This document shows, one piece after another, positions 7,639-16,823 of a stretch of DNA of 64,000 bases; the first letter of the stretch is position 1, and every line of letters begins with the position of its first letter. The notes below the pieces were generated by a model. The model had not been told where the DNA came from and ran no database searches. It saw only the letters and a program-made list of their open reading frames with translations. The position numbers and the translations under genes are program-made. The DNA comes from Promethearchaeota archaeon. GTDB taxonomy: Archaea > Asgardarchaeota > Lokiarchaeia > Sigyniarchaeales > SOKP01. Where the stretch lies: the NCBI GenBank assembly GCA_019057795.1, contig JAHLWS010000065.1:62001-126000 (forward strand), written 5' to 3'.

Positions 7639-10464
7639 ATGGTGAGAGCAAATCATATAATAATTGTTCCTGAGACCCACTGGGACCGTGAAACTTTGTA
7701 TAATTAATATACAAAGCACGATTGGTATCTCCCGTTTCAAGAGTATAGAGCAAAACTAGTTCTCATGATGGATAAGCTCTTGGATATCCTAAGAAGCGAT
7801 CCAGATTATAAAAATTTCACTCTTGATGGACAAACTATTCCGATAGAGGACTATCTTGAAGTCCGACCTGAATTTGAAGATGAGATTAAAAAGTATGTAA
7901 AAGAAAGGCGGCTTTCGATTGGGCCTATGTATATTTTACCAGATGAATTTTTGGTAAGCGGCGAATCTTTGATTAGGAACTTAATAATTGGACACCAAAT
8001 TGCTAAGAGATTTGGAAGGGTTATGAAAGCAGGTTACATCCCTGATCCTTTTGGCCACATTGCTCAATTACCTCAAATACTTCAAGGATTTGAAATCCCT
8101 TCGATTTTATTCTGGCGAGGGTTTGGTAACGAATTCGTAGAAAATAACCTAAACATTGAATTTATTTGGAATTCCCCCGGAGATTCTAATTCTATTTTGG
8201 GAATATTTTTGAAGCAGAGCTACGGTTCGGTTGCTGATCTTAATTTATCAAAAAGAAGCGGAAAATATAAACTGGCGCTTCATAAGATAAAAAGGGTTGT
8301 TTCTGAGTTCGAAAAATTCACAGCTACATCCTATGTTCTTTTGAATAGCGGTTCAGATCATCACGAAGCTCGATCGGAGATTCCTGAAATAGTTAGACAA
8401 TGGAACGAAATGTATCCCGAGAAACTTTTAGAACAAAACGATTTTGAATATTATGTCGATAAAGTATTACATAGTAATCCACAGTTAAAACAGTTTAAAG
8501 GCGAATTAAGAGGTGGAAAGTACGCACATCTACTTTCAGGGGTATTTTCAGCTCGTATGTGGATCAAGCAGAGAAACACGGCAATCGAATATCTGTACGA
8601 AAAATATACGGAACCCTTATCAACAATTATATGGTCTCTCGATAAATATAAGGAATTTAATTACCCTCAAGCTTATATGCTCACAGGTTTGAAATGGCTT
8701 ATCAAAAACCACCCTCACGATAGCATATGTGGCTGTTCTATTGATCAGGTTCACAAAGAAATGGAGACTAGGTTTGATTGGGCGGAGCAAATCGGTAATG
8801 AAGTGTTTAAAAATTCAATATTGTATCTATACAATCTGATTACAGTTGAGGAAGACGAGAAAAAAATTCCGATCGTAGTATTTAATCCTCTTCCTTGGAA
8901 ACGTAAAGATATCGCAAATTTCCACATAATATCCAACACTAAAAAAGCTGGTTTTAAAAATCCAGACGCTTTCAAAATTCTCGACTCCGAAGGAAACGAG
9001 ATCGCATACCAATACGTTCAAATCAGCGAAGAGCCAAGATATAGATTAATTGGATCGGTTAGTTATTATTGCTCGTTTTTAGCCGAGGTTCCTGCTTGTG
9101 GATATAAGTGTTATTATATCGTACCAGGAGAAAAACCCGAAGAACCTGTAGTAAAGAGTAAAAAATTGAAGTTAGGTATAAATAGCTTAGAAAATCAGTT
9201 CTACAAAATCAACATAAGTTTTAAGGGACAAATCGACGTTTTAGATAAGGAAAGTAAAGTTTTGTACGAAAATATTTGTTATTTTGAGGATATAGGAGAT
9301 TGGGGGGATGAATATGACTTTTCGGGGCCATATGAAAATCAAACTGATTTAAAATTCACCTCAGAAGATCTGAATATTCTAGAAATAGCACCGTTTTTAG
9401 ACGGGGTCACCCAAAAAACGATTAGAATAAGAGCAAATCTCAATTTACCTACTTCTTTAACCGAGGATAGATATAGTAGAGACGAATATCTGATTTCAAA
9501 CTTAATCGATATCTATATAACGGTATATAAGGACATTAAACGAGTTGATTTTAAGATTGAATTAGAAAACAATAGTAAAGACCACCGAATACGAGTACTT
9601 TTTCCTTCAAAAATTAAATCTAAAAATGTAGATTCCGATGGTCATTTTTATGTCATTTCGCGAGATGTTGAGATGCCAAAATCTGAGAAATGGGCTCAAC
9701 AACCCGTACCTACTAACCATCAGAAAGATTTTGTCTCTGTTAACGATACATCAAGAACTTTTTCGGTTATAAACAAAGGATTACCCGAATATGAGGCAGT
9801 TATAAATAAAGATGGAACGATTTCGCTAGCTATTACCTTACTGCGGTGTATTGAATGGCTTTCAAGACACGATTTTACCTCGAGAAGAAGTAACGCAGGT
9901 CCGGACCTAAATACTCCCGAAGCTCAATGTCTTGGAAAGCATACTTTCGAACTTTCTCTCGTTATCGAAGGAAACAAACCTAATTGGTTAGATTCGAACG
10001 CTCACATAAAAGGTAAAGAATTTAACAATCCTTTTGAGGTTGTGGTTCCCTCGATAGTTAGAACCTCAATAAGAGCTTCGAATAAAGTCGTTTTAGCCCC
10101 TTTTGGACTAATTTCATATTTTAAACCATCAACTCGTCAACCTTTAAAACCTTATTTACCTACCAAATTAAGCTTCCTTGAAATCGATAACACAAAAATA
10201 ATGCTTAGTGCTTTGAAAAAATCGGAAAAGGGAGAATCTTTAATCGTTAGAGTTTATAACATCTCTTCAACCACTCAAAAAGCAAGGTTAACGTTACACG
10301 AGAAAACTTCCATCAAAAGTGCGGATATTGTAAACTTTTTGGAAGAAAAGCCAGAAAACGAAATTAAGGCGAAAATTGTTTCAAGTAAAGGGAATCATCT
10401 TGATCTAACTCTGGAACCGCACATAATAGTAACGATAAAACTTGAGCTTGATAATAATTATTAA
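7639..10464 (+). CDS. GH38 alpha-mannosidase, interrupted by a 30-nt BHB intron
   Basis: The full product needs removal of 7693-7722. Exon 1 (7639-7692) encodes MVRANHIIIVPETHWDRE and exon 2 (from 7723) continues WYLPFQEYRAKLVL into a long frame, giving about 931 residues. The join recreates the GH38 motif HWDREW, whose His and Asp bind zinc. Other family marks are PDPFGH (nucleophile Asp, about 126 in the spliced protein) and NHPHDSICGC (zinc His, about 350), then the C-terminal beta-sandwich domains. Unspliced mRNA would stop after DRETLYN. A shorter start at ATG 7765 would lack the zinc motif and be inactive. Role: cleavage of alpha-mannosides, perhaps recycling glycans; no signal peptide. 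A candidate TATA box lies at about 7565-7577. Confidence 0.85.
7693..7722 (+). other. Mini-intron with canonical bulge-helix-bulge fold
   Basis: In RNA, 7694-7702 pairs perfectly with 7708-7716 (9 bp, loop AUUAA). Beyond it, 7687-7690 (CGUG) pairs with 7717-7720 (CACG) to give a 4-bp central helix, flanked by 3-nt bulges 7691-7693 (AAA) and 7721-7723 (AUU). The archaeal tRNA-splicing endonuclease cuts after the second base of each bulge. That removes exactly 7693-7722 and joins GAA to TGG, restoring HWDREW. The element contains an in-frame TAA. The outer exon helix is weak, so this is a relaxed BHB on the exon side. Confidence 0.85.
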
Positions 10465-10472
10465 ATAAAAAA

Positions 10473-10492
10473 AATTTTCTTTTATTTTTTAA
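10473..10492 (+). terminator. T-rich candidate terminator after alpha-mannosidase
   Basis: Just after the stop codon the + strand is rich in T runs (TTTTCTTTTATTTTTT), as in archaeal intrinsic termination. Assigned by composition only. Confidence 0.35.
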
Positions 10493-10613
10493 AAATCCTA
10501 AAATCCAGTTTAAAATATATCTATTTTTAATAATTTTAAATATGTGATACTCTTTTTAAAGTATCATCAACTTTTTAGCTAACTTCTTAATAAAATAAAA
10601 GGTCGAAAAACTT

Positions 10614-11747
10614 GTGAAAAATTTTGATATTATTGTTATAGGCGCAGGACCAGGAGGTTCTGTTGCAGCTAAAGTAGCCTCTGAAAACGGATATTCGACT
10701 TGTATCATTGAAAAAGAAATGCTTGGTGAGAAAGGAAGATATAAGGCATGTGGAGGAGCTACTGCGTGGGAACTAATAGAAGAAATTGATTACCCAGAAG
10801 AAAAAATTGGTAGGGTAATTGAATCTTTAGAATTGCACCATGTTGATGGAGAAACTTATTCTAAAAAAGGTAAAGGCGCTGTCGTTTGGCGAAGCACTTT
10901 TGATAAGTTTTTAACTGACATGGCTGTCGATAGTGGAGCCTTATTAAAAGAGAAAGAGCTTATGATTAACATTGAAAAAGTTGATGATTTTTACAAAATC
11001 AGTACTAATAAAGATAAATATACTGCAAAATATATAATTGCCGCTGATGGCGTTACTTCACCTACTTTAAAATTGCTAAATTGGCCTTTTTTCAAAAGTG
11101 AAGACTTAATTTTAACTATTACTAAAGAGATGAAAACTACTAAGTCCAATATAGATAAAGTTCTTGGACATGATACAGTTCATTTGTTTTTTGGTATTGA
11201 AAGCCTTATTCGTGTTGGTTATGCTTGGTTGTTTCCAAAAACTGAGAGGATTACAGTAGGATGGGGTAATCAAATTAATTTAGTAAAAAATTCAAGAGAA
11301 GAATTTAAAAAATTTCTAAAGCTCCCACTTGTTAAACTAGCGTTAAACAATTCAACGATGGAAACCTTTAAACCTCATCTAATCCCAGTAGGACTTAGAT
11401 CGAAGCTTTATGAGGAGAATCTGTTTGCTGTGGGTGATTCAGGGGGAATCGTTGATCCTATAAGCGGAAAGGGAATTCCCTATGCCATGATGTCTGGTCA
11501 GTTTGCTATTGAAACTATTAAAATGTGCGAAGAAAAAGATAGAATGGATAGGTTAGGAAGTTATTATGAAAGATCTTTAGATAGAAAGTTTTTAAAAATA
11601 TTAAAGGCAAAACGGATTTTAAGAGACACCATTTTTCAAAGTGATGAAAATTTGAAGAAATTCTTATCGTTGTGGGAAAACCATCGTAGTTCAGAAATTG
11701 CCATGAAAAATTTAATGGATCAAGTGAGTCTATATGAAATTTACTGA
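10614..11747 (+). CDS. Geranylgeranyl reductase family flavoprotein
   Basis: FAD-dependent reductase of 377 residues. The N-terminal dinucleotide-binding motif is DIIVIGAGPGGSVAAK, and the second FAD motif LFAVGDSGGIVDPISGKGI lies near 275-295. The CGGA motif at about 46 is the Cys-containing segment near the flavin typical of archaeal geranylgeranyl reductases. These saturate the isoprenoid chains of archaeal lipids. The start is GTG, and the gene overlaps the following polyprenyl synthase by 14 bases, indicating coupled translation and supporting a lipid role. Confidence 0.88.
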   Translation: MKNFDIIVIGAGPGGSVAAKVASENGYSTCIIEKEMLGEKGRYKACGGATAWELIEEIDYPEEKIGRVIESLELHHVDGETYSKKGKGAVVWRSTFDKFLTDMAVDSGALLKEKELMINIEKVDDFYKISTNKDKYTAKYIIAADGVTSPTLKLLNWPFFKSEDLILTITKEMKTTKSNIDKVLGHDTVHLFFGIESLIRVGYAWLFPKTERITVGWGNQINLVKNSREEFKKFLKLPLVKLALNNSTMETFKPHLIPVGLRSKLYEENLFAVGDSGGIVDPISGKGIPYAMMSGQFAIETIKMCEEKDRMDRLGSYYERSLDRKFLKILKAKRILRDTIFQSDENLKKFLSLWENHRSSEIAMKNLMDQVSLYEIY

Positions 11748-12801
11748 ATATTTGAGTTTTTATAAACCTAAGATAAACGATGCAATAGCATTAATCTATA
11801 ATAGACAATTAAAAGAAGTAAAAAATTCGTTCTTAAAAGTCTATTATTCAGAATTACGCGACTATTTTTTAACGGGAGGAAAGAGAATCCGTCCTTTGCT
11901 TTGTATCGCTACTTATAACGCTTTTAGTGGAAAACAAAATGACGACATTATCTTTCCAAGCGTTGGTGTCGAATTTCTACATAACGCTACTTTAGTCCAC
12001 GATGACATTATTGATAAGGATAATTTTAGACGAGGAAAACCCGCGTTTCATTATAGATTTAGGCAATTTCACATAGAAAATAGCCTTAAAAAAATATCAG
12101 CTGAAGATTATGGTAATTCGATAGGCATTATTGGGGGAGATTCCGCATTTTTTCTAGGTCTTGAAGCTTTTTTTTTTAACAATTTTGATAATAACTTTAA
12201 TCTCAGAGCAATTCAATATTACGAACATGCTTTTAGAGAAATAGTAAATGGAGTTTTGATTGAAATTGATATGGTAAACAAGAAAAATCTAAAAATGGAA
12301 GATTATATTCATATGGTTTCTCTTAAAACGGGAGCTTTACTAGAAAAATCAATATTAATCGGTGCTAATTACGCTAAAGTGGAAGAAAAATATAAGTCAT
12401 ATTTATCGATTTATGGAAAAAACTTAGGAATTATATTCCAGATAATAGACGATATTTTAGGGACCTTTGGTGACGAAACAACAACGGGAAAACCAATAGA
12501 CGGAGATATTAGAGAATCTAAAAAGACATGTTTATTGATAGAAGCCAATAATATGTTAAAAGGAAACGAAAAAATCAGACTCAATGAATTAATCGAAAGC
12601 ATTAATATGACTCAAGATGAAGTTCAAGAAGTAAGAGAATTGTTTCTTAAAGCAGAAGTCATTAATCATAGTAAAAAGCTAGCAGAGACTTATTATAAAG
12701 AAGCTCAAATTGCCCTTGAAAAATTAAAGCCAGTAATTCACAATTCAGAGTTAGAGTTTTACGAAAACCTATTAAAATTTGTATTAGAAAGAAAATTTTA
12801 A
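11734..12801 (+). CDS. Polyprenyl (geranylgeranyl/farnesyl) diphosphate synthase
   Basis: Trans-prenyltransferase of 355 residues. The first aspartate-rich motif is LVHDDIIDKDNFRRGKP, with the GGKRIRPLL substrate loop before it at about 49. The second motif region, FQIIDDILGTFGDE, has Gly at the last Asp position, as is common in short-chain synthases. It joins IPP to allylic diphosphates made by the pathway encoded from 16.2 to 25.7 kb. Chain length cannot be read with confidence. It overlaps the upstream reductase. Confidence 0.92.
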   Translation: MKFTEYLSFYKPKINDAIALIYNRQLKEVKNSFLKVYYSELRDYFLTGGKRIRPLLCIATYNAFSGKQNDDIIFPSVGVEFLHNATLVHDDIIDKDNFRRGKPAFHYRFRQFHIENSLKKISAEDYGNSIGIIGGDSAFFLGLEAFFFNNFDNNFNLRAIQYYEHAFREIVNGVLIEIDMVNKKNLKMEDYIHMVSLKTGALLEKSILIGANYAKVEEKYKSYLSIYGKNLGIIFQIIDDILGTFGDETTTGKPIDGDIRESKKTCLLIEANNMLKGNEKIRLNELIESINMTQDEVQEVRELFLKAEVINHSKKLAETYYKEAQIALEKLKPVIHNSELEFYENLLKFVLERKF

Positions 12802-12836
12802 GTTTTTAATCTTATTTGAGGTGTTTAAAAATTTTA

Positions 12837-12847
12837 TTTTTTTTTTA
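12837..12847 (+). terminator. T11 tract, candidate terminator
   Basis: A run of eleven T bases follows the polyprenyl synthase by about 35 bases and precedes the radical SAM gene, as expected of an archaeal oligo-T terminator. No hairpin was needed or seen. Confidence 0.4.
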
Positions 12848-12937
12848 AAAAGAGTAACCTCCACTCTTCTATTTGGTCAAGAAGGCGTTCTCTTCTTATT
12901 TTATTAAAGATTTATTTTTAAAATATCGAATCTTATA

Positions 12938-13864
12938 TTGATTATGGGACTATTTACCGCGAAAAACATAATAAGTTTTGTTTCCATGGGCCCATCATTA
13001 TTACAGTCAATTGTAAGAAATGTTCCGTTATATGTAAATTATGATTTAACTTGGCAATGTAACTTAAAATGTAAGCATTGTTATTTTTTCTCATCAACAG
13101 CGAAATTAAAAAATAAAAGAACGGAATTATCGGACGAAGAATGGATTAGGGTTTTTAAATACCATAGAAATTTAGGCACAAAAATAGCTGTTTTAACCGG
13201 TGGAGAACCTACTTTAAGAATGGATGTTATAAAAGAAGCGATTAAAATTTTTCCCTCAGTTCAGGTTGTATCAAATGGAGTTATAAAAATACCTCGATTT
13301 AATGAATATAAACAACCGAAATACTGGGTAAGTATAGATGGTACCAAGGAAACTCATGACAAGATAAGAGGAGCAAGGGTTTTTGATAAAGTCATACAAA
13401 ATATTCGGGAGAACAATCCGGTCGTTGTATCAACCATCATGACATTAAATTATAAGGAAATTGAAGATATTGTTAAGATTGCTCACGATAATGGTGCTTC
13501 TGGATTAGTTTTTCTATTTTATACCGACTATCCTGACAGCCCACTTTTAATAAAAGGTAATATATTAAAAAAGACAATAAAAGACATTTTAAAAGTAATG
13601 CGTGAATACGGAAATTTTATTTGTTATTCCAAAAAAATGTTAGAAGTATACCTGTCAAAAGAATTTGTGCCGCATTGTATATTTAAAACTGGTCAAATAA
13701 AAAGTTTCTATCCTGATGGAAAACAAAAGTTTTGTGTCATGGGAAATTCACCACTTTTATGTGACAATTGTGGATGTATCGTGCCAATTGCTGCTTATGC
13801 CTTATTTAAGAAATTTGATTCCAGTACAGTTAATAAAACGAGAAAATTGTTTAATTTCATGTAA
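12938..13864 (+). CDS. Radical SAM protein, possibly lipid-related
   Basis: A 308-residue radical SAM enzyme with the [4Fe-4S] motif CNLKCKHCY (CxxxCxxC) near residue 41, a GGEPT motif, and extra cysteines near the C-terminus (PHC, KFC, LLCDNCGC) that may bind a second cluster. The plan resembles HpnH-like and SPASM-type enzymes. The start is TTG at 12938 or, as likely, ATG at 12944. Its place in the isoprenoid cluster suggests chemistry on a lipid, which is inference. The frame stays open in phase after the TAA at 13862, see the next entry. Confidence 0.8.
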   Translation: MIMGLFTAKNIISFVSMGPSLLQSIVRNVPLYVNYDLTWQCNLKCKHCYFFSSTAKLKNKRTELSDEEWIRVFKYHRNLGTKIAVLTGGEPTLRMDVIKEAIKIFPSVQVVSNGVIKIPRFNEYKQPKYWVSIDGTKETHDKIRGARVFDKVIQNIRENNPVVVSTIMTLNYKEIEDIVKIAHDNGASGLVFLFYTDYPDSPLLIKGNILKKTIKDILKVMREYGNFICYSKKMLEVYLSKEFVPHCIFKTGQIKSFYPDGKQKFCVMGNSPLLCDNCGCIVPIAAYALFKKFDSSTVNKTRKLFNFM

Positions 13865-14014
13865 TTTTTGTTATTTTGCAAAATTGATTTTTTCTACGAT
13901 GCCATCTACAGCAATAACATGGAGCCCTATGAGATTTATAGAAATAAAAAGATGGATATTGAGGTTCCGGCGAAGATTTGCAAGAATATCAAAGAGAGAT
14001 ACAAAAACCACTAA
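13865..14014 (+). pseudogene. In-frame continuation of the radical SAM gene after TAA
   Basis: The same reading frame is open for 49 codons past the TAA and reads like protein (MEPYEIYRNKKMDIEVPAK, then KICKNIKERYKNH). It may be the original C-terminus cut off by a stop mutation, or the stop may be bypassed. I found no convincing BHB hairpin here. Confidence 0.35.
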
Positions 14015-14122
14015 TTCTGTCGTTCTAAATGAGATAGATTTAATATTTAGTTAACATTTTAGATTCATACTCTTTAATAATAAAAAAATAAATAAATGAA
14101 ATAAAAAAGAATTGAGCTTAGA

Positions 14123-15385
14123 ATGAAAAAAATAACTGGAGTAGATATTTTAGACGAAGAGGTAAAGGAAAAATTGACAACTAAAAATATCTATAAAATT
14201 TTTAATAATTTTATCATGCCCCTCATTACCGAAGAAGAGAGAGATTTTTTGGAAGAATTAGAACTTTTTTTGCTCAAAAATATTGAACCTAATATAGACC
14301 TCAATACTGAAGTATACGAACTTTTTCCTATTCTTGGAAAAAAAAATTATATTCAAAGATTAAATAATTTTGGTGATTGTAAAAGGTGCAATATGCGATA
14401 CGAGATGCTACTAGCTATGGCTACATCGATTGTCGATCCTGAACTAGACTTGGCTAGAGTAGTAACTGGCGTAATATTTGCAAATCCTTTATTCCAATTT
14501 GGTAAAAGCGATCGTATCACTGAAGTTTTACATCAAATCGTAACGGGTAAAAAGATCGGATGTATATGTATAACGGAAAAGTACCAAGGGTCTGATGCAG
14601 TTAACATGAAAACTAAAATTCAGGACAAGGGAGATCATCTAATTATGGATGGGGAAAAACTATACACCACAAATGGACCTAACGCGGACTATTTTATAGT
14701 TTATGGCGTATCAGACACATCAGATCCTCGAGGCACAATGTACCAAGTCATTGTTGAGCGAGATTTTGAAGGTTTAGAAACTAACAGACTCGGTATTCAA
14801 TCCGTTCCCCGGGTAGAAATTGGACAAACAATTTTTAATTCCGTTAAAATTCCCAAAGAAAATGTACTTGGAGCCAAAGGTCAAGGATATAAAAACCTTT
14901 TTTCTGGGCTAGTTGCCGAAAGGTGCGCCATCATAGGTTCTAGCCTTGGTATCGCTTGGCTTACGGCAATTACAGCTCTTATATATACAAACATTAGGTC
15001 TCAATTTAATCGCCTAATATACGACTTTCAAGGTGTTTCCTTTCCCATTACCCAGTTAATTATTGAATTAATGGCCGCTACGGAGTTAGGTTTCACAAGC
15101 GCGACAGAATACGATAAAACTATAAAACGTCAACAATTTGAACAACAGAAATACATTAAGTACAACGCATCGTTTAGTTCAGGAGCAAAATTCCTTGCTT
15201 CGAGCTTGGCTCACAAAATCTCGTATGAAACTCAGCAATTATGCGGAGGAATTGCTTTCACAGATAACCTGCGAATCGATAAAGCCTTAGAGGTTGCAAA
15301 AGTGCAAGAGATTATTGGTGGGGCTAGAAATATACAACTCTATTTAGTGAGTCGAGCAATAAAAGATATGATTTCTTTTTTGTAA
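14123..15385 (+). CDS. Acyl-CoA dehydrogenase family protein
   Basis: A 420-residue flavoprotein of the acyl-CoA dehydrogenase superfamily. The central FAD-binding beta domain includes ICITEKYQGSDAVNMKTK and the preceding GKKIGC segment. The C-terminal helical part carries QLCGGIAFTDNLRIDK and a VQEIIGGARNIQL tail, the usual C-terminal FAD contact. The N-terminal domain is divergent. The substrate is not evident. The neighbouring isoprenoid genes hint at branched or isoprenoid acyl-CoA, a guess from context. Confidence 0.82.
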   Translation: MKKITGVDILDEEVKEKLTTKNIYKIFNNFIMPLITEEERDFLEELELFLLKNIEPNIDLNTEVYELFPILGKKNYIQRLNNFGDCKRCNMRYEMLLAMATSIVDPELDLARVVTGVIFANPLFQFGKSDRITEVLHQIVTGKKIGCICITEKYQGSDAVNMKTKIQDKGDHLIMDGEKLYTTNGPNADYFIVYGVSDTSDPRGTMYQVIVERDFEGLETNRLGIQSVPRVEIGQTIFNSVKIPKENVLGAKGQGYKNLFSGLVAERCAIIGSSLGIAWLTAITALIYTNIRSQFNRLIYDFQGVSFPITQLIIELMAATELGFTSATEYDKTIKRQQFEQQKYIKYNASFSSGAKFLASSLAHKISYETQQLCGGIAFTDNLRIDKALEVAKVQEIIGGARNIQLYLVSRAIKDMISFL

Positions 15386-15407
15386 TAGCTCTAATGTTCT
15401 TTTAAAA

Positions 15408-16025
15408 TTAATCAGTAACCTCAGATTCACTAAGTTGTTTAATTAATATCGGTATAGCTTCATCAATCGTTTCTTTAACTTTAGCACCTAAACATACTAT
15501 TTTTCCTGAAGAAAAAATTAAAAAAACTACCTTTGGCTCCTGCATTTTGTAAATTGCTGCGGGAAATACTTCAGGTTCGTACATAACATTGTCCATCATA
15601 ATAGTTAACATATTCAAATCAACATTCATATTCAAACTACTAGTTGCTACAATATTTTGAATGATAATTTTTGGATTTTTTATTTTGAATCCAATGTTTT
15701 GTATCTTTTCAATCGCTTGTTGAGCTGCTAAGTTAGCATCTGTGGTTTTTTTAAGACCAGTAATTACCATTTTACCCGAAGAAAAAATTAATAAAGTAGC
15801 ATGTGGATTTTCAAGTCTCATAATAAGCCCTGGAAAACGATCAGGATTATATTCCACATTGGAGGTCCCTTGAATTATTTGATTTAAATCAAGCGCACAT
15901 TCAATTTCGGTAATAACTGTAGCTACAACATTTACAACTTTATATGAGATTTCAAGCTTATCACCGCGATGATTACTCCCCAAATCTCCAATTGTAAGCT
16001 TATCCTCAAGGTTTTCTTCGCTAAT
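15408..16025 (-). CDS. tbp: TATA-binding protein (TBP), probable ATT start
   Basis: Archaeal TBP with the two direct repeats of the saddle fold: FPGLIMRLENPHATLLIFSS then GKMVITG in repeat 1, and FPAAIYKMQEPKVVFLIFSS then GKIVCLG in repeat 2. It binds promoter TATA boxes and recruits TFB and RNA polymerase. The first conventional start, TTG at 15983, has no well-spaced ribosome site. The frame is open 14 codons further to an ATT at 16025, directly after a stop, behind a GAGGAGAT site at 16031-16038. With the ATT start the protein has 205 residues. The acidic C-terminal tail is short (SESEVTD). Confidence 0.93.
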   Translation of the reverse strand: MSEENLEDKLTIGDLGSNHRGDKLEISYKVVNVVATVITEIECALDLNQIIQGTSNVEYNPDRFPGLIMRLENPHATLLIFSSGKMVITGLKKTTDANLAAQQAIEKIQNIGFKIKNPKIIIQNIVATSSLNMNVDLNMLTIMMDNVMYEPEVFPAAIYKMQEPKVVFLIFSSGKIVCLGAKVKETIDEAIPILIKQLSESEVTD

Positions 16026-16030
16026 ATTTT

Positions 16031-16038
16031 ATCTCCTC
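16031..16038 (-). promoter_or_regulatory. Ribosome binding site deciding the TBP start
   Basis: The minus strand reads GAGGAGAT five bases before ATT 16025-16023, good spacing for the archaeal anti-SD. The next possible start, TTG at 15983, has only GGAG two bases away. Confidence 0.55.
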
Positions 16039-16256
16039 TATATATTTGTATTAAACTGATGTATTATGACTCAAAAAAAATTTAATAAGATGAATTATAT
16101 TTAAAATAATTAATATTTTATAAATTAAATGAACCATCCCAATTTAACTTTTTCATCATTTTTTTTTTAACATAATTTAGAGAAAAATAGATAATATCTA
16201 AAAATAATTAAAGAATTATATTATAACTCTAATTAATTAAAATAACTTAAACTCCA

Positions 16257-16823
16257 TTGGTGAAAAATTTGGTTTTATTGGTTGCTATTACGGGCGCTAG
16301 TGGTGCTAACCTAGCGATTATCTTGCTACAACAACTGAAGAAAAAAGAAGTTGAAACTGAATTAATAATATCAAAAGTAGCTGAGAAAATCATTGACATT
16401 GAAACTGATTATAAACTAACTGAAATAATTGATTTATCAACAAAGTATTATGATGTTGATGATTTAACGGCAAACCCCGCCAGTGGTTCTTATAAAATTG
16501 ATGCAATGGTAATTATTCCGTGCTCGATGAAATCCTTGGCTTCTATTGCTAATGGTTATGCAGATAACTTAATAACCAGAGCCGCAGATGTAACAATTAA
16601 AGAACGAAGAAAACTCATCTTAGTAGTTCGAGAAACTCCTTTCAGTGCGATTCACCTTGAAAATATGCTTAAATTAGCAAGAATTGGAGTTATAATCGCG
16701 CCTCCAATTCCTTCTTATTATATCAAACCTGAGAGTATTAATCAACTTAACGAATATTTCGTAGGAAGAATACTTGATCATATAGGTATTGAAAGCGGGA
16801 TAAAGAGATGGGGGAGCTATTGA
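16257..16823 (+). CDS. ubiX: UbiX-type flavin prenyltransferase
   Basis: This 188-residue protein has the UbiX/Pad1 fold marks: LLVAITGASGANLAI at the N-terminus, IIPCSMKSLASIANG, ADVTIKERRKLILVVRETPF and ENMLKLARIGVIIAPP. The family joins dimethylallyl phosphate to FMN to make prenylated FMN, the cofactor of UbiD enzymes. A UbiD-type decarboxylase is encoded at 21301-22602, so both halves of the system sit in one locus. TTG 16257 or GTG 16260 starts. Its 3' end overlaps the convergent kinase-isomerase gene by 7 bases. Confidence 0.92.
   Translation: MVKNLVLLVAITGASGANLAIILLQQLKKKEVETELIISKVAEKIIDIETDYKLTEIIDLSTKYYDVDDLTANPASGSYKIDAMVIIPCSMKSLASIANGYADNLITRAADVTIKERRKLILVVRETPFSAIHLENMLKLARIGVIIAPPIPSYYIKPESINQLNEYFVGRILDHIGIESGIKRWGSY

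Noticed and set aside
6203..7722. The whole 1.5 kb as one large BHB intron using the first 5' copy
   Set aside because: The first copy reads CGCG against CACG (one C.A mismatch) and I found no 3' partner for the bases after 6203. The second copy gives a complete, exact BHB.
7519..7740. Minus-strand frame across the mannosidase start
   Set aside because: It is the antisense of exon 1, the intron and the leader; hydrophobic low-complexity, with no family resemblance.
6208..10464. The LAGLIDADG gene as an intein of the mannosidase
   Set aside because: It lies on the opposite strand and lacks the N- and C-terminal splicing blocks, so protein splicing is impossible.
13838..13900. A third BHB mini-intron at the radical SAM stop codon
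   Set aside because: The local hairpins have at most 6 bp and no arrangement of 4-bp helix and 3-nt bulges was found.
13716..14054. A 112-codon frame overlapping the end of the radical SAM gene
   Set aside because: Its first half overlaps the cysteine-rich end of a recognised enzyme in another frame and its composition is not protein-like.
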